From JBFWML01 sp050251635 (GTDB lineage Bacteria > Campylobacterota > Campylobacteria > Campylobacterales > SZUA-545), in the NCBI GenBank assembly GCA_050251635.1, contig JBFWML010000026.1:1-32309 (forward strand): a stretch of 32,309 nucleotides of DNA, written 5' to 3'. Position 1 is the stretch's first letter. Every line of letters starts with the position of its first letter. Of the stretch, positions 13,976 through 22,684 are shown piece by piece. The translations under genes and the position numbers were made by a program. Under the pieces are notes generated by a model, which saw nothing but the letters and a program-made list of their open reading frames with translations, was not told the DNA's origin and made no database searches.

Positions 13976-15964
13976 TTAAAAGTGGTAGTCTGCGCTTAGC
14001 CGCCACATCCGTCCCGGTTCGGGATAGCCCTCAGCGTACTCGTAGTTTTTATCCGTCAGGTTGGTTATGCCTGCGCGGAGCGTCAACTCCTCGATTGGTC
14101 GATAGCGTGCATTTAGGTTGATGAGCGTTAACGGACCCATCTCGGTTCCGTCACTAAAGATGTAGCGGCCGTCCTCATAGGAGAGATCCGCGCCGAAGCT
14201 GACAGCGCCGATCGGCGAGTAGTTTGCGCCGACGCGGAGCTTATGTTTGGGCGTATCGGTTAGCTTGATACTATTGTCAACCTCGTTGGTTCGCGTTAGA
14301 TTGAGATAGTTGCCAAAAAGCTCCAGACTTTCATGCGGGCGGAACGTGCCCTCCACCTCAAAGCCCCGATGGCTGGTTTCGGCAATGTTTTGAAGCTGCG
14401 TTGTATCGTTGTCGCCTTCGTTGAGCGGGTCTTCGACGGAGACGATCTCGTCTTGGATATCGCTATAAAAGAGCGAAGCGCGCACCTTTCCGGCGGTAAA
14501 TTTATGCCCGTAGCCCACCTCATAGTTCAAGGCGTATTCGCTTTTGAGGTCGGGATTGGGCAGGCGGGTTCCGAAGGCTTCCGAGTAGCGCTCTTTAAGA
14601 GCTGCAAAACGGGATTTCTTAGCGATCGAGCCAAAAAGCTGTCCTGTTTCGAAAACCGGATAAAACACGCCGGCCTGATAGTTAATAGCATCCATATCTT
14701 CGGCGTTGTAGGTGTCTCCTTCGCTGAGCGCCTTTTGAACCGAAAGGTCCTGATAGGCAATCCCCAGCCGGATGGTGGCCGTGCCGGCTTTAAAGGTGTC
14801 CTCAAGAGCGATCGTCGTTAGCCGGTCTTGGAAAAGATCTTGCAGCACGCCTTCGACATAGGCATTGTGTTCGTCGTTTTTGGTTTGTACGGCAGCCTGC
14901 AAAAAGTGCCACGCTATCCGGTAGCCGCCTTCGATATTGACCCCCGTTGTCTCATCGTCATAGTTGGACTTTTCATTGATTGTTGTCGGGTTAAAGTCGT
15001 TGTCGATATTGTAAATATTCAGGCTGTTATCAAACTTGTCTTTGTAGAGCCGGCCTTTGATATAGCCATCGACAAACTGATGCTGCGCCAAAATGTACTG
15101 GCTTTTCATATCCCAGTAGGGCCAGTACCAGTAACGGGTTGTACCGTTAAAGGGGCGGCTGCCCATGCCGGGCAAAAATTCATCGGGGTTGGTGTGGCGC
15201 TGGTTGCCCTTTTCACCCTGTTGGTCCACGAACCCCACGGCAATCTCGGTGTTGTCGTTTGCCCAGCCGGTGCGAAGCGACACCTTCTCGTCTTTGCGGT
15301 AGGCATTGATGCGGTTCTTGGTGGGCTGCTGGGTAGTGGTTTTGAAATCATCCGAGAGCGGGTAATCGTCCGCTTCCAGCAGGGAGTAGCCCGCTTGCGC
15401 ATATAGGCCGCTTCGTTCATCCATGCCGCCGAGATTGGCATAGTAGTTCTTCTCGCCGCCGGAGGCGATACCGCCCCCGATGCTGCCTTCATAAGGTTTG
15501 GACGGGCGGCGAGTGACCAGGTTGATCGCGCCGCCCATGGCGTTGGGGCCATAGAGCATGGGGATATAACCTTTGGTGAGTTCGATGCGTTCCAGATCAT
15601 AGGTGGTGTAGCGACCCAGATCGACATAGCCGTCATAGGGAACATAGATCGGCACGCCGTCGAGATAGATCGGAACCCGCCGCATTTCAAAGCCGCGTAC
15701 AAACACCGATGCTTCATTGCGTCCGCCGACGCGGTCGAAGGTGACGCCGGGCAGCGTGTGTAGCGCGTCAGAGACACCGTCGAGGGCGTTTTCGCGCAGA
15801 GCTTGCGCATCGATCGACTGTGTGGTGACCGGCAAAAGCTTATTTTCCTCTCCGCCGGCTGATACCTCGATCGAGCCAAGTGGAATAGGATCGTTATAGT
15901 CTATTGAATATAACGACTGGGACAAAAAAACCATTCCAAGAACGGTCGGGATTGCTTTTTTCAT
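13976..15964 (-). CDS. TonB-dependent outer-membrane receptor, BtuB/siderophore type
   Basis: A 662-residue receptor. The signal peptide occupies about residues 1-20, followed by a candidate TonB box (IPLGSIEVSA, 27-36). The plug is at about 44-155 with LPGVTFDRVGGRNEASVFVRG, IYLDGVPIYVP and LYGPNAMGGAINLVTRRP. A 22-strand type barrel follows, ending in the aromatic terminus SADYHF. The C-terminal NLTDKNYEYAEGYPEPGRMW resembles cobalamin and catecholate receptors. An AAGGAG ribosome site precedes the ATG. It follows the binding-protein gene by 19 nt and is the last gene of the unit driven from the ModE box at 19213. A further ModE-like box lies inside its first codons. Because of the regulation I infer a molybdenum or tungsten species, or its complex, as substrate, rather than iron or cobalamin. 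Confidence 0.88.
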   Translation of the reverse strand: MKKAIPTVLGMVFLSQSLYSIDYNDPIPLGSIEVSAGGEENKLLPVTTQSIDAQALRENALDGVSDALHTLPGVTFDRVGGRNEASVFVRGFEMRRVPIYLDGVPIYVPYDGYVDLGRYTTYDLERIELTKGYIPMLYGPNAMGGAINLVTRRPSKPYEGSIGGGIASGGEKNYYANLGGMDERSGLYAQAGYSLLEADDYPLSDDFKTTTQQPTKNRINAYRKDEKVSLRTGWANDNTEIAVGFVDQQGEKGNQRHTNPDEFLPGMGSRPFNGTTRYWYWPYWDMKSQYILAQHQFVDGYIKGRLYKDKFDNSLNIYNIDNDFNPTTINEKSNYDDETTGVNIEGGYRIAWHFLQAAVQTKNDEHNAYVEGVLQDLFQDRLTTIALEDTFKAGTATIRLGIAYQDLSVQKALSEGDTYNAEDMDAINYQAGVFYPVFETGQLFGSIAKKSRFAALKERYSEAFGTRLPNPDLKSEYALNYEVGYGHKFTAGKVRASLFYSDIQDEIVSVEDPLNEGDNDTTQLQNIAETSHRGFEVEGTFRPHESLELFGNYLNLTRTNEVDNSIKLTDTPKHKLRVGANYSPIGAVSFGADLSYEDGRYIFSDGTEMGPLTLINLNARYRPIEELTLRAGITNLTDKNYEYAEGYPEPGRMWRLSADYHF
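15892..15915. promoter_or_regulatory. ModE-like box 4, inside the 5' end of the TonB receptor gene
   Basis: CGTTATA and TATAACG arms are exactly placed in a 24-nt frame, with the inner arm bases diverged (GT on one side, A on the other). It lies 50 nt inside the coding region. It may be a roadblock or second operator, or coincidence of codons for SLYSIDYND. Confidence 0.5.
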
Positions 15965-15983
15965 GTTTTCTCCTTCGATTCGG

Positions 15984-16976
15984 TTAGTTCCACAAGAGTG
16001 ATTGGAGTTCTTGCCGGGTTAGGGTTAATCCGGTAAATTGCTGATAAAACTCAAAAACGCTCCTTTCGACATCGGGTTTAGAAATCAGTTCGGGATGAAG
16101 GATGTGCGCCGCCCAAATTTCACCCAAAACTGCTTCGGGGGTGTAGTGGGTCCACAGGTGCAACCCCTTGGGGACTACATAAATTCGGTTATCCCTAACC
16201 GCTTGCAGCTTAGAAAACCGCGTGTCTGCCAAAATGCCTTTTTTGGCAGACAACGAGGGGACCACAAGCGCATAGGGATCCCATGCGTAGAGCTGTTCGA
16301 TATCCAACGCAAGCGTATGAACATTGGCGTAAGCCGGATTGTCGGGCAGCCCCCGTCCTTTGGCGGAGGCAAACATCCGGTTGGCGGTTTGGGCCATTTG
16401 CTGTTTCATTTCGGGGTAGGAAAAGTAAAGTGCCGTAGGGTCGCGTTCGGTATTGGCAAGTTTGGCTTGAATCCAGCTGCGCAGGCTGGACGAGAACATC
16501 CGGTAGGCATCAAGCCGGTTGTGCGCGTTCAGGGCATCGGCAAGCACGGCAGCGGTTTCCTTGATTGAGCCGGGTCCGCGCCAATTGACCACCAGTGCCG
16601 GACAGCCCGTGGACTTGATCCGCTCGGCGGCTTCAGTGGTGAGGACGATGCACAGATCGGGTTTGAGTTGCAGAATATTTTCCAAAAACGGCTCCCAGCT
16701 TTGACCCGCAGAAGCCGGTAGCGCCGTCTGCAGGGCGGGATTGAGTCGTATTTGCATAGGCCATGACATTTTGGACTTCATCGACGGGAGCGCGTTGACA
16801 ATTTTATCCCCCTGTCCCAGCATGAACAAAAAGCTGTTAACCGCCGGTGTTCCGCCAACGGTTGCCACCCGCTCGATTGGGACAGGTAGAGACTGGGTGT
16901 GCCCGGCCATATCGGTCACCTCCTTGGCAAGCAGCCAAAGGGCCAGCGGTGCGCAAATTAAGATTAAAACGCGCAT
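15984..16976 (-). CDS. Periplasmic binding protein of the siderophore/cobalamin/molybdate (FecB/MolA-like) class
   Basis: A 330-residue class III substrate-binding protein (PF01497 type). An N-terminal hydrophobic segment (residues 2-17, LILICAPLALWLL) acts as signal peptide or anchor, then VTDMAGHTQSLPVPIERVATVGG opens the first lobe. A long linking helix precedes the second lobe. Typical features are QLKPDLCIVLTTEA and the C-terminal YVVPKGLHLWTHYTPEAVLG. There is no lipobox. It overlaps the upstream TonB receptor gene by 13 nt and is followed by a second receptor gene. No permease or ATPase is next to it, so it probably shares the FecCD-type transporter of the neighbouring ModE-controlled operon. 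Haemophilus MolA, a molybdate/tungstate binder, belongs to this class, which makes the same role plausible here; the ligand is not proven. Confidence 0.85.
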   Translation of the reverse strand: MRVLILICAPLALWLLAKEVTDMAGHTQSLPVPIERVATVGGTPAVNSFLFMLGQGDKIVNALPSMKSKMSWPMQIRLNPALQTALPASAGQSWEPFLENILQLKPDLCIVLTTEAAERIKSTGCPALVVNWRGPGSIKETAAVLADALNAHNRLDAYRMFSSSLRSWIQAKLANTERDPTALYFSYPEMKQQMAQTANRMFASAKGRGLPDNPAYANVHTLALDIEQLYAWDPYALVVPSLSAKKGILADTRFSKLQAVRDNRIYVVPKGLHLWTHYTPEAVLGEIWAAHILHPELISKPDVERSVFEFYQQFTGLTLTRQELQSLLWN

Positions 16977-19198
16977 TGCAGGTATCCGATAACGGTTCTT
17001 GGTGCGCCTGCGTAATAGGAGGCTCCCCCTTCGGTTGTGTAGTCGTTGCTGCTGATGGTTCCGATGTATTTCTGATCGGTCAAGTTTGTAATGTTGAGCC
17101 CGAACGTCACGTCGGTGAGAGCAAAGAGCTGCTGCCGTGTGTAGGTCACGGAAAGATCAAAGAGGGTGTGCGCATCGACCGATTCATTGTTTTCGGCATT
17201 TCCGTAGCGCTCGCCGATGTGCTTAACGGCGGGGGTGAGACGAAGATTGCCAAGGGCGTAGGTCATGCTGGCCTTGAGCATCACTTTGGCTGAGTTGGGG
17301 ACCTGGTTGCCCTTAGCCTCTGCGGTGGTTCCGCTACCGGTTTTTAGATCGGAGTCCAGCGTGAAGCTATTGAAACTTCCCGAAAGGGTGCCGCTAAACG
17401 AGTTGCTCCATTTGGCGGATACCGTAGTTTCAAGGCCATAACCGGTGGCATCCTGTCCCGATTGAAGATAGCTGACGTCTACAGCCGGGTCATAGGCTTG
17501 GACTTGCTTGTTTTTGTGCTTAGAGTAGTAGAGCGTCGGACTGACACGGTAGGCACCCGCATTCCAGTCTAGGCCGATCTCCGCGACATCTGCGGTTTCG
17601 AGTTTAAGATCATCCCAGAGATCTTGAAGCGTGATGCCTGCCGTGTTAAATTTTGCATTGTTGGCCGCATTGGTAAAGGAGCTATAAAGCGGTCCTTGCC
17701 ATGGCATTGCATAGGTGCGTCCATAGCCTATATTGAAGCTCAGATCGGGAGAATGGCGATAGCTGGCACCGATATTGGGCAGTAGAACCTCCATGTCGCT
17801 GGAGTCGGTACTTAAAGCATTGTTGATGCCCGGCGAAGCGTCGATCGCGTCGTCGTAGTTTTCGATGGTGTTGACGGTTGCATTCTTGTTGTAGCTGGTA
17901 ATTGCGGGCAAGCCGACCGTCATATGGCGCAATCCCGCCTCCATCGACCAGTCGCCAAAATCGCCTCGCGCGGCCACGAATGGACTCAAAAAGGTCCGAT
18001 CGCCGTTTTTGTTCAGCTGATTCCAGCCTGTAAAGGTCAAGCTTCCGTCGTTTTCGATCCGGTAAGACATCTGCCCGTAGGGCGGTGGTACGCTGCTGAT
18101 AGTTTGGTTCCAGTAGCCGATCTTCGCGCCCCAGTTGTCGGTATTGTATTCATATTCGCCAATCCAGCCGGATTGCTCCTTGTCAAGTAGCATTTTATTC
18201 ATCCGGCTTTGCCCTGCGGCAATTTGCCCAAAGGTGCGGTAGCCTTTATTGTTGACATCGTAGGCGCTTAGTCGGATGCGGCTATGTTCGTCTAGGTCGG
18301 CGGTGACTTTGCCCTGCAGATATTGTTCATCCATTTTGTTGCGCTGGTATTTGTAGTAGTCAATCCGCGTGGCATTGGTGGTGCCAAGCAATGGGCCGTA
18401 GTCCAGGTCGTAGTTTGTGTCCAAGTCACGGCTTTGCGCATAGGTTAGGGCTTTGTAGGGGTTTGCATCAAAACTGCTTTGCAGACCGTAAAATTCAAAC
18501 CTGACCCGATCGCCGACGGGCTGCGTTAAGCCGAAATTGAACGATTGTTTTTCTTGATTGCCTGCACCTTTGAACTTATTGGCATCGGCGGTTGAATAGG
18601 AGATAAACAGGGCGGTTCCGGCCGACGGAATTTTCCCGCTGTCAACCCTTGCGAAGGTGCGTGTAAACCCATGGGAGCCCGTGCTGTGTTTAAGTGTCAG
18701 TCCTGTGCCGGCTTTGGGCTTGAGCAGGGCGATGTCCATTGCGCCGGCGATGTTTCCAAAACCAAAGCCGATATCCGAGGGGATGGGACCCTTATAAAGA
18801 CGCATGGAGGTTACGTTTTCCATATCAAACAAATTTCCCTCGCCGGACTGCCCTGATTCGATGACGGCGGGAATGCCTTCGATAGAACGGGCGAAATGGT
18901 CAAAGGAGGCTCCGGCCTGGGCGCGAATGCGTAGGGCATTCGGACTGTTGAGCAGGCCCAGCCCGTCCATGCCGGTGTAGTTCACGGAGGGTAGCCCGTC
19001 TAGGGCCATTTGCGTATTCATGTTGCCCCCGCCACTCAGGTCAAGCACCGTGTCGCGTTCGATAGGCTCGACCGTGCCGCCCAAGGCGTTTTCGGCACCG
19101 CTTTTGCTCCCGGTGATTTGTATGGAACTTAGCTGTGCGGGTACGTTTGCCCAAAGCGCCAACGGAAGCGCTATAAATAGGGTCTGCCTGATGTTCAT
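16964..19198 (-). CDS. TonB-dependent outer-membrane receptor, first gene of a ModE-boxed operon
   Basis: A 744-residue receptor. The ATG at 19198 (MNIRQTLFIALPLALWA) is chosen over an upstream in-frame start at 19243, because AAAGGA precedes it and the upstream codons run through the operator. The signal peptide occupies about residues 1-21. The plug is at about 45-160 (MALDGLPSVNYTGMDGLG, NALRIRAQAGASFDHFARSI, MRLYKGPIPSDIGFGFGNIA). The long barrel ends with Phe (GYLQCAF). The plug differs clearly from that of the other receptor, so the two are not recent duplicates. A perfect-arm ModE box lies 15-38 nt before the start. An outer-membrane receptor under ModE control is the strongest hint here that a molybdenum or tungsten compound is actively imported through the outer membrane. 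Confidence 0.88.
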   Translation of the reverse strand: MNIRQTLFIALPLALWANVPAQLSSIQITGSKSGAENALGGTVEPIERDTVLDLSGGGNMNTQMALDGLPSVNYTGMDGLGLLNSPNALRIRAQAGASFDHFARSIEGIPAVIESGQSGEGNLFDMENVTSMRLYKGPIPSDIGFGFGNIAGAMDIALLKPKAGTGLTLKHSTGSHGFTRTFARVDSGKIPSAGTALFISYSTADANKFKGAGNQEKQSFNFGLTQPVGDRVRFEFYGLQSSFDANPYKALTYAQSRDLDTNYDLDYGPLLGTTNATRIDYYKYQRNKMDEQYLQGKVTADLDEHSRIRLSAYDVNNKGYRTFGQIAAGQSRMNKMLLDKEQSGWIGEYEYNTDNWGAKIGYWNQTISSVPPPYGQMSYRIENDGSLTFTGWNQLNKNGDRTFLSPFVAARGDFGDWSMEAGLRHMTVGLPAITSYNKNATVNTIENYDDAIDASPGINNALSTDSSDMEVLLPNIGASYRHSPDLSFNIGYGRTYAMPWQGPLYSSFTNAANNAKFNTAGITLQDLWDDLKLETADVAEIGLDWNAGAYRVSPTLYYSKHKNKQVQAYDPAVDVSYLQSGQDATGYGLETTVSAKWSNSFSGTLSGSFNSFTLDSDLKTGSGTTAEAKGNQVPNSAKVMLKASMTYALGNLRLTPAVKHIGERYGNAENNESVDAHTLFDLSVTYTRQQLFALTDVTFGLNITNLTDQKYIGTISSNDYTTEGGASYYAGAPRTVIGYLQCAF

Positions 19199-19212
19199 GT
19201 TCGTATCCTTTT

Positions 19213-19236
19213 CGTTATATACAAAAATATATAACG
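19213..19236. promoter_or_regulatory. ModE operator box 2, upstream of the TonB receptor/binding protein operon
   Basis: CGTTATATA, a 6-nt spacer and TATATAACG: both arms are perfect inverted repeats and fit the E. coli ModE consensus as I recall it. The box ends 14 nt before the start codon, next to the ribosome site. Its inner arm offers -10-like TATATA/TATAAC sequences; no good -35 was found. Confidence 0.92.
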
Positions 19237-19271
19237 ATAACACTTCGCGACGCTGCCGAAAAAATGAGCAG

Positions 19272-20120
19272 TTATGCGTTTGGCGCTACTTCTACGCCAA
19301 TTTCTGCCGGCATGGCCTGATAGGGCCATGAAGTGATCAGATGCAACGCGCCGGCCCGCACATAGTCGGCGGCATTTTGCGCATGGATACCTCCGGTGGC
19401 CGCCAAAATCACGCCGGCGTGTTTCTGGCTCAGACGGGTTCGTATGGCGGCAAACTCGGCGGGTTCTGCTTTGTCTAGTTGAATAAACTCCGCGCCCGCT
19501 TCGGCCAGCATTAAACATTCAGCCATATTGTGCGCTTCGGCGGCGATGCGTTTTTGCGGCTCTTGCTGTTTCATAAGCCCGATACGTTGCTGCAGGGTTT
19601 TGGTATCCAAAAAGGCGCGGTGCTGGGCAAAGACAAGAATGCTTTCTGAAAGACCCAGCCGATGCGGGTTGGCGCCACCCGTGATGACGGCTTTGAGCAT
19701 CAGGGGTTTAAGCCCCGGCGGGTGCTTTCGCGTGGTTAAGACTGTGGCCGATTCGTTGACGTCTTTAGCGGCATCCACCATCTTCCGCGTGGCAGTTGCT
19801 ACGGCGCAAGCACGTTCCAGCACCCCAAGCCCCACCCGCCAAAGCAGGTGCAGCGCAGACGCGTTGCCGCCGATGCTTAAGAGGGTGTCGCCCCGTTGCA
19901 GCGATATGCCTTCGGCTGCGCTCCAGAGGGCCTTTGCGCCCAATAGCTCGGCCATGCGTGCCACCTCGGCCATGCCACAAGCAATCATCGGAGCGCGTGC
20001 GCGGTAAATCATGCGCGCACCCAGCGGCCCGATACCCAAAAGCCGGGTTGTTAGATCGCCTTCAGGGGCATCCTCCTTGAGCCAGGCGCTCAGCGTTGCG
20101 TCATCCACGCAGCTTTTCAT
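19272..20120 (-). CDS. modD: ModD, quinolinate/nicotinate phosphoribosyltransferase-like protein
   Basis: A 282-residue protein with the fold and active-site pattern of quinolinate phosphoribosyltransferase. Visible equivalents are EDAPEGDLTTRLL (16-28), TTRKHPPGLK (129-138, with R131 and K132), NPHRLGLSESILV (151-163, with H153 and R154), Glu195, Asp216 and ATGGI (241-245). The ending SWPYQAMPAEIGVEV is typical of ModD, the paralog found in molybdenum gene clusters, rather than NadC. The reaction is not established to my knowledge; transfer of a phosphoribosyl group to an aromatic acid is the family expectation. The start at 20120 overlaps the stop of the methyltransferase as ATGA, with GGGAG upstream. 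It is the last gene of the operon, and no NAD biosynthesis genes are nearby. Confidence 0.9.
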   Translation of the reverse strand: MKSCVDDATLSAWLKEDAPEGDLTTRLLGIGPLGARMIYRARAPMIACGMAEVARMAELLGAKALWSAAEGISLQRGDTLLSIGGNASALHLLWRVGLGVLERACAVATATRKMVDAAKDVNESATVLTTRKHPPGLKPLMLKAVITGGANPHRLGLSESILVFAQHRAFLDTKTLQQRIGLMKQQEPQKRIAAEAHNMAECLMLAEAGAEFIQLDKAEPAEFAAIRTRLSQKHAGVILAATGGIHAQNAADYVRAGALHLITSWPYQAMPAEIGVEVAPNA

Positions 20121-20902
20121 CGAGTCTCCCAGTGAATGAAGGCCCACCTAAAGGGCTTGGGCCGCCAGCCTCTCATTATGACTTCGTCATAGAAATGTTC
20201 TGCTCTTTCTATCTCTTGCGGCTGTAGTTCGCCTAGACTCCATGCGAGAGTTTTTAAAAAACGCTCCTTGTCGTCATAACGTACCGATCCCCCTTCGATG
20301 TCGATGTAGTCCACTTTAGGGAAGTAGCCCATCTGCCATAAAATCGCAATCGGGTAAAGATAATCCGGGCGGGTCGCCACCGGGCGGCCCAATGCCTCAA
20401 GTAGCCGCTCATCCACAAAGCCGCCCCCGGTTTTGTAGGTGATATATGCCCGTTTTCTGGCCTTTTGACTTAATTTTTCCAGCGCAGTCTTTAGGTCGGC
20501 TACTTCGATCGATCGGGAGGCGATCGCCACATCCACTTCAGGCAGGGCGCTCCAGTCGTTCTCCCATGCGAGGTGGTAGGTTTGAATGTTGGAGAGCTTG
20601 CAGTTTTGGGCATTGTCGCGCAAGCACTCAAGCATTTTTGCGGAAAAGTCCATTGCGTGAACTTTGTCAAGCGCCGTAGCCAGCGGCAAAGTGAGCGTGC
20701 CCGGACCGCAGCCCACGTCCAACAGGCTTTCGCAACCTTCCAGATTCATGCGTTTAATAAAATCGTGGATATAGGCGCTTTGGTGAACGCGAGCGTTGAA
20801 ATCGGTCGCTTTTTCGTCCCACTCATCGCTCTTTTTAGAACGAAAAGCTGAAACGCTTTTTTGGTTGCGATAGAGATCGGCAAAATCAATTTCATGCAAC
20901 AT
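20117..20902 (-). CDS. Class I SAM-dependent methyltransferase
   Basis: A 261-residue protein with the SAM-binding motif LLDVGCGPGTLTLPLA (60-75) and the acidic residue of motif II in VHAMDFSAKML. The segment VDVAIASRSIEVADLKTAL follows. The C-terminal part (ITYKTGGGFVDERLLEALGR, KPFRWAFIHWET) has no domain I recognise, so the substrate is open. The ATG at 20902 is chosen over an upstream start at 20989 because AAGGAAA precedes it and it overlaps the ATPase gene by only 11 nt. It lies between a metal-type ATPase and modD in a ModE-controlled operon, so it may methylate a small ligand or metal carrier rather than nucleic acid; that is inference. Confidence 0.85.
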   Translation of the reverse strand: MLHEIDFADLYRNQKSVSAFRSKKSDEWDEKATDFNARVHQSAYIHDFIKRMNLEGCESLLDVGCGPGTLTLPLATALDKVHAMDFSAKMLECLRDNAQNCKLSNIQTYHLAWENDWSALPEVDVAIASRSIEVADLKTALEKLSQKARKRAYITYKTGGGFVDERLLEALGRPVATRPDYLYPIAILWQMGYFPKVDYIDIEGGSVRYDDKERFLKTLAWSLGELQPQEIERAEHFYDEVIMRGWRPKPFRWAFIHWETR

Positions 20903-21677
20903 AACGGTTTCCTTGCGTACACAGGCAGACGGGGTGTTTGCCAATGTGATGGATTTGCGCATCCACGCCGTAAACCTCCCTGAGCACATCGGGAGTGACG
21001 GTCATCTCCGGCGCGCCATAGGTCATAACAATGCCATCGTGAATTACCGCCACGCCGTCAGAGACCCTGAGGGCATGATCGGGAAAGTGGGTCGTTTTTA
21101 ACACGGTTTTCCCGTTTACGGCCAAATTGAGCACCCGTTCCAGCAGACGCTGCTGATTGCCATAGTCCAGTCCCGTCACCGGTTCGTCCATAATCAAAAT
21201 TTCCGACTCCTGAGACAGGGCCCGCGCAATGAGGGCCAGTTGCCGCTGACCGCCGCTGACGGCGTTGTAGGTGCGATCGGATAGATTGCCGATACCCAGC
21301 GCCTCAAGCGCTTCATCGGCCATCCGGTGATCGGTTTTTGAGTAGCCGCCTAACAAGCTACCGTGGGCGGTGCGGCCCATCAGCACCACCTCTTTGAGCG
21401 TATAGGCAAAGGGAGTGGAGGCGGCTTGAGGCACATAGGCGACCAAGCGGGCAATCTCGCGCCGGCTATAGGAGGCAAGCGGTTTGCCAAGCAAACGGAT
21501 TTGACCTTTTTTGGGTTTTTGGATACCCAGCAGTAGGCGAATTAAAGTGCTTTTTCCCGATCCGTTTGCGCCCAGAAGACTGATTACGCCCCCTTGGGGA
21601 ACGGCAAGTGTCGCACCCTTTAAAACCGGCTTATCGCCATAGTCAAACTCAACCCCTTCGGCCTCAAATGCGTTCAT
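20892..21677 (-). CDS. ABC transporter ATPase, FecE/BtuD/MolC class
   Basis: A 261-residue ATPase for the adjacent FecCD permease. Walker A is GANGSGKST (36-44), Q-loop Gln84 lies in YVPQAAS, the signature is VSGGQRQL (140-147), Walker B is ILIMDEPVTGLD (160-171), and the switch His lies in TTHFPDH (near 196). The class normally serves iron-siderophore, heme, cobalamin or, in MolBCA of Haemophilus, molybdate uptake. The ModE promoter favours the molybdate/tungstate option. It starts with an ATGA overlap on the permease gene. Confidence 0.9.
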   Translation of the reverse strand: MNAFEAEGVEFDYGDKPVLKGATLAVPQGGVISLLGANGSGKSTLIRLLLGIQKPKKGQIRLLGKPLASYSRREIARLVAYVPQAASTPFAYTLKEVVLMGRTAHGSLLGGYSKTDHRMADEALEALGIGNLSDRTYNAVSGGQRQLALIARALSQESEILIMDEPVTGLDYGNQQRLLERVLNLAVNGKTVLKTTHFPDHALRVSDGVAVIHDGIVMTYGAPEMTVTPDVLREVYGVDAQIHHIGKHPVCLCTQGNRYVA

Positions 21678-22684
21678 GCAAAACCTTTCTTGGCATTTTT
21701 CAGCACCAATGCAAAAATGGGAATTCCGATCAGTGAGGTAAGAATCCCCACGGGAATCTCAGTGGGGAAGAGCGATCGCCCCGCCGTATCCACCGCCAGC
21801 AGGAAAAGCCCTCCAAAAAGGGCGCAGCCGGGTAGCAGCCAGCGGTTATCCGGCCCCAGAATCATCCGTACAATGTGCGGAATCACCAGACCGACCCATC
21901 CGATAATACCCGCCAAAACGACCGTCATGGCACTCAGAGCCGTTGCGAGAACAATGGCGCTCAGGCGCACCACCGTCGTGTTGATACCCAGCGACCGCGC
22001 CTCCTCTTCACCCAGACTCATGACGTTAAACAGTTTTCCCATCAGCACCAGAAACGCAAGGCTGATCATCATCGGTCCGATCAGTGTGCCGATGGTGGGC
22101 GCGGTGGCCAGCGAGAGCGAGCCCATCAGCCAGTAGACAATCGCTGGAAGTTTGTCGTATGGATCGGCGGTAAATTTGAGAATAGATAAAAGCGCGGTAA
22201 AAAGTGAACCGGAGATGACTCCGCCAAGCACCAGCACCAGCATCCCGCCGGGCCCCCGCCCAAAGAGTGCCGCAAGGCCCAACGCGACGCCCACGGCGGC
22301 AAAGCCGAATCCAAAGGCCATCACCTGAACCGCCAGCCAGCTGTCGGAAAATACCATTCCCAGCGCTGCGCCAAAACCTGCTCCGGCCAGCACGCCCAAA
22401 AGCCCCGGCGAAACCAGCGGGTTGACAAACATTGCCTGAAAGACTGCACCGCAAACCGCCAGTGCGCTGCCAATCAAAACCGCCGCCAGAATTCTGGGCA
22501 GACGAATATCAAAAATCAGGCTCTGCATAAGCGCCGTATCGGGCGTGTCTCGGCCTAGTGCGTACGCCCAAAGAAACGATGCGGTATCGAGCATCGAAAC
22601 GGGATAACGCCCTGCACCGAGCGCGAAGACAATCAGCAGCGCCAAAGCGGCAAACAACAAGAGTAAAATCAAAGAACGTTTCAC
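21674..22684 (-). CDS. ABC transporter permease, FecCD/BtuC/MolB class
   Basis: A 336-residue integral membrane protein with about ten hydrophobic helices. Family signatures are visible: RLPRILAAVLIGSALAVCGAVFQ near residues 61-83, NPLVSPGLLGVLAGAGFGAA, SLGEEEARSLGI (cytoplasmic ATPase-docking loop) and GIIGWVGLVIPHIVRM. It follows the binding-protein gene with an ATGA overlap. A homodimer of this single permease is expected, as for BtuC. The best functional analogue given the regulation is MolB, a type II importer of molybdate and tungstate; an organic-complex importer cannot be excluded. Confidence 0.92.
   Translation of the reverse strand: MKRSLILLLLFAALALLIVFALGAGRYPVSMLDTASFLWAYALGRDTPDTALMQSLIFDIRLPRILAAVLIGSALAVCGAVFQAMFVNPLVSPGLLGVLAGAGFGAALGMVFSDSWLAVQVMAFGFGFAAVGVALGLAALFGRGPGGMLVLVLGGVISGSLFTALLSILKFTADPYDKLPAIVYWLMGSLSLATAPTIGTLIGPMMISLAFLVLMGKLFNVMSLGEEEARSLGINTTVVRLSAIVLATALSAMTVVLAGIIGWVGLVIPHIVRMILGPDNRWLLPGCALFGGLFLLAVDTAGRSLFPTEIPVGILTSLIGIPIFALVLKNAKKGFA

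Noticed and set aside
13976..19198. Fe-siderophore or vitamin B12 receptors as the simple annotation of the two TonB proteins
   Set aside because: The C-terminus of one does resemble BtuB-type receptors, but no Fur-box-like sequence or cobalamin leader was found and the ModE box argues for another metal. Substrate is left open.
19264..19271. Terminator between modD and the TonB receptor operon
   Set aside because: The 73-nt gap contains only the ModE box palindrome and no GC stem with U-run. Read-through from modD into the receptor genes therefore remains possible.
20265..20277. Isolated CATAACG-type half sites (for example near 20271 and 20900) as extra ModE boxes
   Set aside because: No partner arm CGTTATA-like sequence exists at the required 24-nt geometry.
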